A stretch of DNA of 64,000 nt from Leptothrix sp. (in: b-proteobacteria). GTDB taxonomy: Bacteria; Pseudomonadota; Gammaproteobacteria; Burkholderiales; Burkholderiaceae_C. The DNA is taken from the NCBI GenBank assembly GCA_013822685.1, contig PNKV01000004.1, positions 1-64,000 of the forward strand. The letters are read 5' to 3'. Positions 8,775 to 17,600 of this stretch are shown in pieces. Numbering within the stretch: the stretch's first letter is position 1; each line of letters begins with the position of its first letter. The notes under the pieces are model-generated. The model worked only from the letters and a program-made list of their open reading frames with translations, ran no database searches and had not been told where the DNA came from. The translations under genes and the position numbers were made by a program.

Positions 8775-10421
8775 TCAAAGGTGAGGTTGGGGCAGGGGCA
8801 CGGTGTCCCAGAACGGGCACTGCGCACCGGCGTCGCCCGCCCTCAGCTCAGGGCCGCCGTCCAGCCAGAGGAAGCGATCACCCCGCCACGTGGGCGGCCA
8901 GGCCAGGCTGCCAGCATGGGGCAAATGGCCGTGGTGGGCCAGCCGGGTCCACCGGGGCACCATGGCCTGCTGCAATGCCAGGTCTGAGGCGTTGGGCTGG
9001 TAGGTGCCTTGCCAGGCAAAGAAGAACACATGCTCCAGGGTGTGCACCGACTCCAGCGCACTCAGCGCGGGGTCGTTCTCCAGACGGTGGGCGAACAGGT
9101 AGCGGTAGACCGGCGCTGTCTGGTGGCGCGACAGCAAGCGCGCCACCCTCAGGCTCTGGCAGGTGAACAGGGCGTCGGTCGTCAGCTGGACCAGGGCGCG
9201 CCGTGGCGATGGGTAGTTGGCGGCGGGGTAGGCGGCGAGGATGCGCTGGGTGGCGGCTTCGCCGAACACCCGCCCAATGGCCGCTTCATACGAGGCCGCG
9301 TCGGTGATGGGGCCCACCGAATCGACGAACTGCATGGTCTCTTGCGCATTGCTGCCAATGATCACGGGCATGGCCGCGTGGTCGCCGCGCGCGATGACCT
9401 TGTTGGGTTGATCGGGGAAGACGTGCCCATCGACATTGGGCCCGTACAAACGTGGCAGCACGCCAAAGGTGCCGGGCACGGCCCGGACCACATCGGCCGC
9501 GGCCTTGCTGCGCAAGCAAGCTGAGGTGGTGCTGGCGCTGCAGCCCAGCTCCTGTGCCACGCGGGTGCCGGTGCCTGCCTGTGCCTGGGCCAGTGTGGGC
9601 AACTCGCAACCCGTGGGCACGCTGGATTGCATGGCCGCGCGCTGGAAGAGGCCCTTGGCGGCCGGCGCCGTCATCAGCGCACAAATGTTGCCGCCGCCTG
9701 CCGAGGTGCCAAACACCATGACCCGGCGCGGATCACCGCCAAACGCGGCGATGTTGTCCTGCACCCAGCGCAGCATGGCGATCTGGTCCAGGCTGCCGTA
9801 GTTGCCCGAGGTACCCCGGGGCTGCTCTGCGCTCAAGGCAGGGTGGGCCAGAAACCCCAGCGCGCCGAGCCTGTAATTGAAGCTGACGTGCACCACGCCC
9901 TCGGTGTTCAGCTTCTCGCCGTTGTACTGCACGCCGCCGAAGCCGGCGGTGCCCTGGCCGGAGAATGAATGGTTGCCGCCCCCGGTGAAAAACACCATCA
10001 CCGGCTTGGGTTGGCGCGTGGCCGCCCTGGGCTTCCACACATTGAGGGTCAGGCAGTCCTCATCGCCGACCACTTCATTGCCGGCCAACTGCGGGCACAC
10101 GGGGCCAAACCGGGATCCATCACGCAGGCCCGCCCAAGGCGTGGGGGCCGCGGGGGCTTGCCAGCGCAGTGGGCCCACTGGGGCCTGGGCATAGGGGATG
10201 CCCTTGAAGGCCACGCTGTCGCGCTCTACGATGCCTTTGACGGCCCCTTGCGCCGTGCAAGCCACCAACTCGTCTTGCGCCTTGCAGCCTGGATCGCGGT
10301 CGGGGCGCCCTAGAGCATGGGCCTGCGAGGCGAGCAAGGCGCCTGTGAGCATCACGGAGAAGACGGCGCCTGGACTCGTGCGGAAATCAGTGGACATGGT
10401 TCTCAGCTTGATGGTTGACAT
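8775..10421 (-). CDS. Secreted type-B carboxylesterase
   Basis: A 548-residue alpha/beta hydrolase of the carboxylesterase type B / cholinesterase family, which hydrolyses carboxylic esters. A signal peptide (about residues 10-36, ending SQAHALG) implies export. Family marks are FKGIPYAQAPVGPLRWQ, EDCLTLNVWKP, the oxyanion-hole GGGNHSF, the nucleophile elbow FGTSAGGGN (Ser), and a C-terminal VHTLEHVFFF carrying the likely catalytic His. Substrate is unknown. A second in-frame ATG at 10397 is an alternative start that would shorten the signal peptide. The gene lies 48 bases after yaeQ and 14 before the binding-protein gene, consistent with a polycistronic unit. Confidence 0.87.
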   Translation of the reverse strand: MSTIKLRTMSTDFRTSPGAVFSVMLTGALLASQAHALGRPDRDPGCKAQDELVACTAQGAVKGIVERDSVAFKGIPYAQAPVGPLRWQAPAAPTPWAGLRDGSRFGPVCPQLAGNEVVGDEDCLTLNVWKPRAATRQPKPVMVFFTGGGNHSFSGQGTAGFGGVQYNGEKLNTEGVVHVSFNYRLGALGFLAHPALSAEQPRGTSGNYGSLDQIAMLRWVQDNIAAFGGDPRRVMVFGTSAGGGNICALMTAPAAKGLFQRAAMQSSVPTGCELPTLAQAQAGTGTRVAQELGCSASTTSACLRSKAAADVVRAVPGTFGVLPRLYGPNVDGHVFPDQPNKVIARGDHAAMPVIIGSNAQETMQFVDSVGPITDAASYEAAIGRVFGEAATQRILAAYPAANYPSPRRALVQLTTDALFTCQSLRVARLLSRHQTAPVYRYLFAHRLENDPALSALESVHTLEHVFFFAWQGTYQPNASDLALQQAMVPRWTRLAHHGHLPHAGSLAWPPTWRGDRFLWLDGGPELRAGDAGAQCPFWDTVPLPQPHL

Positions 10422-10469
10422 GGCCTGAACAAAGGATTGCGGACACGAGGTTATATCAAGATGCCGGCC

Positions 10470-11030
10470 TCATTGTTGCGGCCCCATGAGTTTGATGGGC
10501 GTGACCTCGACCGTCTCCTGGCCATCGTTGACCCAAATGGTGCCGTCTTGCACGGTGATCTGCAATTGCATGGTGCGCTGCGCCAGCTTGGCCAGCGCCT
10601 GGCTTTGCTCGGAGGGCACTTGCCACACGGTCAGGTTGCGCGCCCGGGTCAGCTTGGTGGCGATGCCATCCCACCACACATTGGTGCTGCTTTGAAAGGC
10701 CCACAGGCTGACCTGGTGGGCGCGGCCGCTGGCCTTCATCAGGCGCTTGTCGTCGGGCTGGCCCACGTCCACCCAATGCAGGATCTCGCCGGAGTAGTTC
10801 TTTTGCCACAGGGCGGGCTCGTCGGTGTCCCACATGTCCTTGGCCAGCTCGATGGTGCCTTCTTGCGTGTTCGAGGGCCAGCCCAGGGCCAGGGCCAGCA
10901 CGCGGATCATCATGCGTTCGTCGGCCTCGGAGGGGTGGCGCGCGATCGTCAGGGCGGGGTCGGCATAGACGTTGCGGTCCATGTTGGCCAATTGCAACTG
11001 GGCCTTGTAGATGGTGGCTTTGATCGCCAT
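10470..11030 (-). CDS. yaeQ: YaeQ family protein
   Basis: A 186-residue cytosolic protein of the YaeQ family (PD-(D/E)XK-like fold, molecular role not firmly established). Recognisable features are the start MAIKATIYKAQLQLANMDR, the segment HPSEADERMMIRVLALAL, the WDTDEPALWQKNYSGEI stretch and the closing ETVEVTPIKLMG. The length equals the family norm. It sits 12 bases after the alpha/beta hydrolase gene and 48 bases before the esterase, in one minus-strand run. Confidence 0.9.
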   Translation of the reverse strand: MAIKATIYKAQLQLANMDRNVYADPALTIARHPSEADERMMIRVLALALGWPSNTQEGTIELAKDMWDTDEPALWQKNYSGEILHWVDVGQPDDKRLMKASGRAHQVSLWAFQSSTNVWWDGIATKLTRARNLTVWQVPSEQSQALAKLAQRTMQLQITVQDGTIWVNDGQETVEVTPIKLMGPQQ

Positions 11031-11042
11031 GGGATGTTCTCT

Positions 11043-11918
11043 TTAGTGGGGTTCGGGTTCGAAGGTGTCGAGCCAGCGGGCCAGGTCGGCGAAGACCTGT
11101 GCCTGGTCGGGCTCGTTGAAGATTTCATGCGCCATGCGCGGGTAGGCGTGCGTGGTGACCACGGTATGTGCGGCGGCGGCGCCAAAGCGCGCGCTGCCGG
11201 CGGGCCGCACGCAGCGGTCGGCGCCAGCGTAGATCAGCAATGTGGGCGTGGTCCAGTGGCGCGCACGCTGCAAGACATGTTCGGCCGCGTGGACGATGAA
11301 GTGGCTGAGGCGGCCTGTGGCGCGGTCGTGCACCAGCGGATCGGCGAGGTAGGCCTTGACGACGGCCGGGTCGCTGCAAATCCACTCGGCCTTGAGGCCA
11401 TTGGGCACGGCCAGGTCGGGCGTCAGCCTGCCAAAGGTGGCCAACAGCGCTTTCTGGAACCAGCTCAGGCCGGGGTCGAGCGCCGGGGATGACATGACCA
11501 GCAAATCCACCGGCCGGGCCCAGGGCGCGGCCTCGGGTGGGTGAGCTTGCGCAGCCACGAAGCGCCCGGCGACCAATCCGCCCAGGCTGTGCCCGACCAT
11601 CAGCAGGCGCTGGCCAGGGTAGGTGGCGCGCACGGTGTCCACCACCGAGGCCAGGTCGTGCAGCAGGTCGTCGCCGTGGGCCAGGCGGCCTTGGGCGCCG
11701 GGTGATCGGCCGTGACCACGGTGGTCGTAGGCCACCACGGCCCAGCCCCAGTTGTTCAGGTGGTGGGCCACGTGCTCATAGCGGCCGGCGTGCTCGCCCA
11801 GGCCGTGCACCAGCAGCGCCACGCCGCGCGGGGCGACCTTGTCGGGCAAGGGCCAGTGGCGGGTGGCCAGGGCCAGGCCGTCGCGGGTGGTGATGGTGGC
11901 GGGGATCTTGGCGATCAT
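11043..11918 (-). CDS. Alpha/beta hydrolase, monoacylglycerol-lipase-like
   Basis: A 291-residue hydrolase of the serine-aminopeptidase S33 / lysophospholipase type. It has LLVHGLGEHAGRY (oxyanion strand), AYDHRGHGRSPG, the nucleophile elbow MVGHSLGG, and a C-terminal PRMAHEIFNEP with the catalytic His. These are the marks of bacterial monoacylglycerol or lysophospholipid lipases; the true substrate is unknown. No signal peptide is present. The ATG at 11918 overlaps the TGA of the upstream hyi gene by 4 bases (ATGA), so translation is probably coupled. The longer open frame upstream is the hyi gene read in another frame. Confidence 0.88.
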   Translation of the reverse strand: MIAKIPATITTRDGLALATRHWPLPDKVAPRGVALLVHGLGEHAGRYEHVAHHLNNWGWAVVAYDHRGHGRSPGAQGRLAHGDDLLHDLASVVDTVRATYPGQRLLMVGHSLGGLVAGRFVAAQAHPPEAAPWARPVDLLVMSSPALDPGLSWFQKALLATFGRLTPDLAVPNGLKAEWICSDPAVVKAYLADPLVHDRATGRLSHFIVHAAEHVLQRARHWTTPTLLIYAGADRCVRPAGSARFGAAAAHTVVTTHAYPRMAHEIFNEPDQAQVFADLARWLDTFEPEPH

Positions 11919-12754
11919 CGGGGGCCTTTTGATGCGGTCGGGTCGGTGGCGGCGTGCAACCAGTTCAAGCCGGCGGAGGTGCCGCCCGGGCCGGCTTGAC
12001 GCGGGCGGTATTCGCAGCCGATCCAGCCTGGCCATTGCAGGCCGCGCAGTTCGGCGAAGACGTGAGGGTAGTGCAGTTCGCCGGCATCGGGCTCACCCCG
12101 GTCGGGCACCGCGGCGATCTGCAGGTGGCCGACCCGGCCGGTGGGCAAGGCCTGGCGCAACTGTGTGCTGATGTCGCCCTCCACGATCTGGCAGTGGTAC
12201 AGGTCGAGTTGCACCTGCAGGTGGGGCGAGTTGATGCGCTGCACCAGGGCGTGGGCCTCGGTCTGGCGGTTGAGCAGGTAGCCGGGCATGTCGCGCGGGT
12301 TGATGGGTTCGATGAGCAGGGTGCGGCCGGCCAGGCGGGCCTGTTCGGCGGCCCACGCCAGGCGCTGCTCGTACGTGGCCAACGCGCGTGCGCGGTCTTG
12401 GGCGGCGCCGGGGCACAGGCCGGCCATCACGTGCACGCGGGGGCAGTCCAGGGCTTGGGCCAGGGCCAAGGCGGCGTGCACGCTGGCTTGGAAATCACCC
12501 TCGCGATCATCCAGGCAAGCCAGACCGCGCTCGCCGCCGGCCCAGTCACCGGGGGCGGCGTTGAACAGCACCAGCGCCAGGCCCAGGTCCTGCAGGCGGG
12601 CCCGGATCTCGCTTTCAGGGTGTTCGTGCGGGAACAGGCACTCCACGCCTTGGAAGCCATCGTCCGCGGCGGCCTGGAAACGGTCCAGGAACGGGCGGTC
12701 GGTGTAAAGCCAAGACAGGTTGGCCGCGAATTTCAGTGGAGATGTGGGGTTCAC
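11915..12754 (-). CDS. hyi: Hydroxypyruvate isomerase / 2-oxo-tetronate isomerase (Hyi/OtnI family)
   Basis: A 279-residue TIM-barrel isomerase of the xylose-isomerase-like family. It would convert hydroxypyruvate to tartronate semialdehyde, or a related 2-oxo-tetronate. Diagnostic segments are FAANLSWLYTDRPFLDRFQAAADDGFQGVECLFP at the N terminus, LLIEPINPRDMPGYLL with the metal-binding Glu, QLDLYHCQIVEGD with Asp and His ligands, and GCEYRP near the C terminus. The length is slightly above the usual 258-270 because of a short tail. No glyoxylate-carboligase or tartronate-semialdehyde-reductase gene is beside it, so the pathway assignment is open. It is the first gene of the minus-strand run and diverges from tpsB. 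Confidence 0.88.
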   Translation of the reverse strand: MNPTSPLKFAANLSWLYTDRPFLDRFQAAADDGFQGVECLFPHEHPESEIRARLQDLGLALVLFNAAPGDWAGGERGLACLDDREGDFQASVHAALALAQALDCPRVHVMAGLCPGAAQDRARALATYEQRLAWAAEQARLAGRTLLIEPINPRDMPGYLLNRQTEAHALVQRINSPHLQVQLDLYHCQIVEGDISTQLRQALPTGRVGHLQIAAVPDRGEPDAGELHYPHVFAELRGLQWPGWIGCEYRPRQAGPGGTSAGLNWLHAATDPTASKGPR

Positions 12755-12805
12755 GTCGGGTGTTCCTACCCCCAGGGCTTAGGGAGTGCGCAAACGGGTG
12801 GCGAC

Positions 12806-12815
12806 GGTTATAACC
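12806..12815. promoter_or_regulatory. Perfect 10-bp palindrome in the hyi/tpsB divergent promoter region
   Basis: GGTTATAACC is fully self-complementary and sits about midway between the divergent starts of hyi and tpsB (12755-12890). It contains TATAAC, a fair -10 element on either strand, but I see no good -35 at 16-18 bases. It could be an operator or simply the -10 region. Confidence 0.25.
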
Positions 12816-12890
12816 TGCCGTTGGGTTGGATTCGCGGCGCCAGTCGAGGGCGGTCAGCAGTACCCGCACTCATTTTGAAGGATCTCAACT

Positions 12891-14624
12891 GTGCGTTTGC
12901 CGAGCGTTTTGATGCGGGGCCTGGCCCTGGTGTTGTCTGTGTCGCCCTTGGCAGCCTGGTCTCAAGCCGCGCCTGCGGAGCCCGCACCCGGGGTGATCCC
13001 TTCGGCCCAGACGCTCCAGCAAGGCCGCGAGGCCACCGTGTCGCCCCTTGAGAGCGCCGCCGAGGTGCCTGCGCCCGCGCCCGTGCCCAAAGAGCTGGGC
13101 AAGCCCGCCGACGACATCACCCTGGATGTGGCGGCCTACGAGGTCGATGGCCTGAACGAGGTGCCGCGCGATGTGCTGGCCAAGCTGACCGCCCCCTACG
13201 CGGGCAAGGGCCGCAGTTACGAAGACATGGTGGACGCCGCCGCCGCGGTGTCGCGCTACATGCAGCGCGAGCTGGGCTATTACCTGGGCCACGCCTACCT
13301 GCCCGAGCAATCGCCCAAGGATGGCGTGGTCCACATCGCGGTCATGGAAGGCCGGCTTGACCAGGTCTTGCTGCAATGGCCCGACAAGATGATCGTGCAG
13401 CGGGAGGTGGTCGAGCGCTACCTGGCCCGGCTGCGCCCCGGCGAGATCCTGCGCGTGCGCGATGTCGAGCGCGTGGTGTTCATGGTCAATGACCTGCAGG
13501 GCATCCGCGCCCGCTTTGAGGTCAAGGCCGGGCGTTACCCGGGCACCGCTTCGCTGGTGGTGTCGCCGCAAAGCGAGGCGCGCTTTTCGGGCAAGGGCGA
13601 GTTTGACAGCCATGGTTCGCGCTACTCGGGCACGGGCCGGCTCAACCTGGTGGGCACCTTTGCCAGCCCGCTGGGGCGTGGTGATGGCCTGGTGCTCAAT
13701 GCGATGAGCACGGTCACGGGTGGCATGGGCTTTGGCCTGGTCAGCTATGTGCTGCCCTTGGGCTCGGATGGCTTCAAGCTGGGTGCCTCGGCCTCGAAGG
13801 TGCGCTATGAGCTCGACAAGGAAGACTTCCCCGTGGGCTTGAACGGCGAGGCCACCGCGGCCAATGTGTTCGGCCTGTATCCGCTGGTGCGATCGCGCAA
13901 CCTGAACGTGTTCGCACTGGCCAGCTTCGAGCACAAGCAGTTTGAAGACCGCCGCGAGATCGGCCTGAACACGCGCAAACGCAGCGATGACTTGCAGGTG
14001 GGCCTGGTGGGCGATTTCCGCGACAACATGCTGACGGGCGGCGTCAACACCTATGAGTTGAGCGTGCTGCAGGGTGAGCTGACCTACCAGCAAGGCTTTG
14101 TGCCCAGCGACACGCCCAAGCGCTACCAGAAGGTGACGGCCGGCTATTCGCGCCTGCAGAACCTCGTGAGCAACCGCCTGTTGCTGTACGTGCGCTACAA
14201 GGGCCAACGCTCCTTCCAGAACCTGGACACCACCGAGCGTTTCAGCCTGGGCGGCCCCACGGGCGTGCGGGCGTTCGCACCGGGCGAGGCCACGGGCGAC
14301 GAGGGCGATCTGCTCACCGCCGAGTTGCGCTTCCTGCCTTTTGAATCGTGGTTTGGCCGCGCCTCGCGCGAGATGGTGTTCAGCGCCTTTTATGACGTGG
14401 GCCGCGCCACCTTCCGCCACGACCCGAGCCTGCCCTCGCTCAACGCCTTGCCCGGGGCGGCCAACAATGCCACGCTCACGGGCGCCGGGGTGGGCGCGAT
14501 CTGGGATCGGTCGCAATCGTTCGGGCTGCGCCTGAACCTGGCCTGGCCGCTCACCGGCGTCGGCACCAGCGATCCGTCCAAGAAGATGCCCCGCGCCTAC
14601 GCGGTGATGACCAAGTATTTCTGA
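12891..14624 (+). CDS. TpsB outer-membrane transporter (ShlB/FhaC/HecB family)
   Basis: A 577-residue outer-membrane beta-barrel of the two-partner secretion (type Vb) system, an Omp85-superfamily protein that recognises and exports the TpsA encoded 13 bases downstream. A signal peptide (about 1-25, ending AWSQAA) is followed by a Pro/Ala-rich stretch, a POTRA_2 domain (about 80-165: YEVDGLNEVPRDVLAKL to VVHIAVMEGRLDQV), a second POTRA-like part, and a ShlB-type barrel ending in aromatic KYF. The GGPTGVRAF segment matches the conserved loop L6 VRGF/VRAF motif that enters the pore. The start is a GTG at 12891, supported by GAAGGA nine bases upstream. Confidence 0.92.
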   Translation: MRLPSVLMRGLALVLSVSPLAAWSQAAPAEPAPGVIPSAQTLQQGREATVSPLESAAEVPAPAPVPKELGKPADDITLDVAAYEVDGLNEVPRDVLAKLTAPYAGKGRSYEDMVDAAAAVSRYMQRELGYYLGHAYLPEQSPKDGVVHIAVMEGRLDQVLLQWPDKMIVQREVVERYLARLRPGEILRVRDVERVVFMVNDLQGIRARFEVKAGRYPGTASLVVSPQSEARFSGKGEFDSHGSRYSGTGRLNLVGTFASPLGRGDGLVLNAMSTVTGGMGFGLVSYVLPLGSDGFKLGASASKVRYELDKEDFPVGLNGEATAANVFGLYPLVRSRNLNVFALASFEHKQFEDRREIGLNTRKRSDDLQVGLVGDFRDNMLTGGVNTYELSVLQGELTYQQGFVPSDTPKRYQKVTAGYSRLQNLVSNRLLLYVRYKGQRSFQNLDTTERFSLGGPTGVRAFAPGEATGDEGDLLTAELRFLPFESWFGRASREMVFSAFYDVGRATFRHDPSLPSLNALPGAANNATLTGAGVGAIWDRSQSFGLRLNLAWPLTGVGTSDPSKKMPRAYAVMTKYF

Positions 14625-14637
14625 GCGAGAGCCGACC

Positions 14638-17600
14638 ATGAAACGCAGCACTTTGAACCGCACCCGTCGCCTCGCTCAACGGGGGTGTTTTGCCTTGCGG
14701 CCTTTGCCGCTGGCGGCCGCCTTGCTCATCCTGGCGGAAGGGGCCATGGCCCAGACGGCGGCGTTGCCTTCGACCGGCACGGTGGTCTATGGCAACGTGA
14801 CGACCACGCAACCCAATGCCAACACGCTCAACATCCACCAGACCAGCGACAAGGCCTACGTCCAGTACGACAGCTTCTCGATCGGCTTGGGCAACAAGGT
14901 GGTCATCCAGCAACCGACCAGCACCTCGGCCTTCCTGGGGCAGGTCACCGGGTACGACCCCAGCTTCATCCTGGGCCAGCTGCAGGCCAATGGCCGGGTG
15001 TTCCTGATCAACCCCAACGGCATCGTGTTCGGCGAGCATGCGCGCGTGGACGTGGGCAGCATCGTGGCCACCACGATGAGCTTGTCGCTGGGCGACTTTT
15101 TGAACAACCGCATCCTGCTGACCTCCAACCCCACCGATGGGCACGGCGCTCTGGCCGGCGTGGTGCGCAATGACGGCACCATCACCGCCAAAGATGGCTT
15201 CGTGGTGCTGGCCGGCCGCCAGGTCATCAACACCGGCCAGATCCTGGCTGAAAACGGCCGCGTGGGCTTGGCCGCCGCCAGCAAGCTGCTGGTCGATGTG
15301 GAAGGCGATGGCCTCTTGTTCTTCGAAGTCGAAGGCAAGGATGCGGGCGCACGCTTGGCGCAACTGGGCCGCATCGAAGCCAATGGTGGCTCGGTGGAAA
15401 TGATGGCCGATGCGCGTGGCCAGTTCGCCGACACGGTGCTCAACATGAGCGGCGTGGTGCAGGCCCGCAGCCTGGGCACCAAACAAGGCCGCGTGGTCAT
15501 TGATGGTGGCAGCAGCGGCATCACCGACGTGTCGGGTTCGGTGGACACCACAGGTGTGGCATCCGGCCAAAAGGGTGGCGACATCACCGTGACGGGCGAC
15601 CGCGTGCTGGTGCGCGACGGTGCCAGCCTGGATGCCTCCGGCGATGCGGGCGGCGGACGCCTGCTGGTGGGTGGCGACTTCCATGGTGCCAACCCGGCCG
15701 TGCGCAATGCGCAGGTGACGGCGGTGGGGGCGGGCGCGCGCCTGCGGTCCAACGCTTTGCAGAGCGGTCAGGGCGGCGATGTGGTGGTGTGGGCGGATGA
15801 CACCACGCGCTACTTCGGCAGCATCGAATCCAAGGGCGGCGCTCAGGGGGGCAACGGCGGCGCGGTGGAAGTGTCGGGCAAGCAGTCCCTGGCCTTCCAG
15901 GGCGCGGTCGACACCTCGGCGCCCAAGGGCCAGGTCGGCACCTTGCTGCTGGACCCGCGTGACATCAGCATCACCGCCAATGGCGCGGCCCTGGACTGGA
16001 CGGCAGCCGCCGGTGTGGCCGCGCCGGGCGATGCCGAGGTCAACGTGGCGTCCATCAACGCGGCCACCGCCAACGTGAGCTTGGTGGCCACGCGCGATGC
16101 GTCGGTGGATGCCGCCATCAACATCACCAACGCGGGCACGGGCTTGTCGATCACGGCGGGGCGTGACCTCACGGTGGCCGAATCGGTGAGCACCAACAAT
16201 GGCGCGGTGCAACTGGTCGCCACCACGGGCACGATCAAGCTCAACAACGACGTGAGCGCGGGCACGGCCGATGTCACCATGACCGGCGCCTTGACCTTGG
16301 GCGGTGCGGGTGCCACCCGCAGCTTGACCGGCGGCAATGTGTCGGTGGGCGCCGTGACGGGCGCGGGCAAGAACCTGACCTTGGTCGCAGGCACGGCGGC
16401 CACGCTGGGCGGCGCAGTGGCGGGCGTGGGCACGCTGGACGCTTCTGCTTCGGCCACCACGGCGATCAATGCCGATGTGACCACGACGGCAGGCCAAAGC
16501 TATAGCGCGGTGACCTTGGGCGGCGCGGGCGCCACGCGCACTTTGTCGGGCACGACCGTGTCGGTGGGGGCCGTGACGGGCGGCACCAAGAACCTGACTT
16601 TGAGTGGCAGCACCTCGGCCACGCTGGGCGGCGCAGTGGCGGGCGTGGGCACACTGGACACTTCTGCTTCGGCCACCACGGCGATCAACGCCGACGTGAC
16701 CACCACGGCAGGCCAAAGCTATGGCGCCGTGACCTTGGGCGGCGCGGGCGCCACGCGCACCTTGTCGGGCACGACGGTGTCGGTCGGTGCCGTCACGGGC
16801 GGTGCCAAGGACCTGACCTTGATCGGCAGCACCTCGGCCACGCTGGGCGGCGCAGTGGCGGGCGTGGGCACGCTGGACGCTTCTGCTTCGGGCACCACGG
16901 CGATCAACGCCGACGTGACCACCACGGCAGGCCAAAGCTATGGCGCCGTGACCCTCGGTGGCGTGGGCGCCACGCGCACCTTGTCGGGCACGACGCTGGC
17001 CTTGGGCGCCGTCACGGGCGGTGCCAAGAACCTGACCTTGAGCGGCAGCACCTCGTCCACCCTGGGTGGCGCGGTGGCCGGCGTGGGCACGCTGAACGCA
17101 TCCGGCTCGGCCACCACGGCGATCAATGCCGACGTGACGACCACGGCGGGCCAAAGCTATGGCGCCGTGACCCTGGGTGGCGCGGGCGCCACGCGCACCT
17201 TGTCAGGCACGACGCTGGCCTTGGGCACCGTCACCGGAGGGGCCAAGAACCTGACCCTCACGGCCACCACCTCGGCCACCCTGGGCGGCGCCGTCAGCGG
17301 CGTCAACACCCTGGACGCCACGGGCGCCTTGGCCACGTCGGTGGCCGCCGACGTGAGCACCACCGCGGGCCAAAGCTATGGCGGCGCCGTCACCTTGACG
17401 GGGCCCAGCACCTTCACCGGCACGTCGGTGGGCTTCAACAACCTGGTGGCCGCCGCCAACAACGTGGCCATCCACGCCAATGCCATCACGGTGGCGGGCG
17501 CTGCCACGGGCACCGGCACCCTGGGCCTGGCGGGGGCCACCGACGCCGCCTCGATCGGCGTGAACTCCGCCGTCGTCACCGACCTGTCGATCAGCACGGC

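Noticed and set aside
16294-17391. Possible CRISPR-like regular repeats
   Set aside because: Units are 219 bp, contiguous, in-frame and protein-coding, with no unique spacers.
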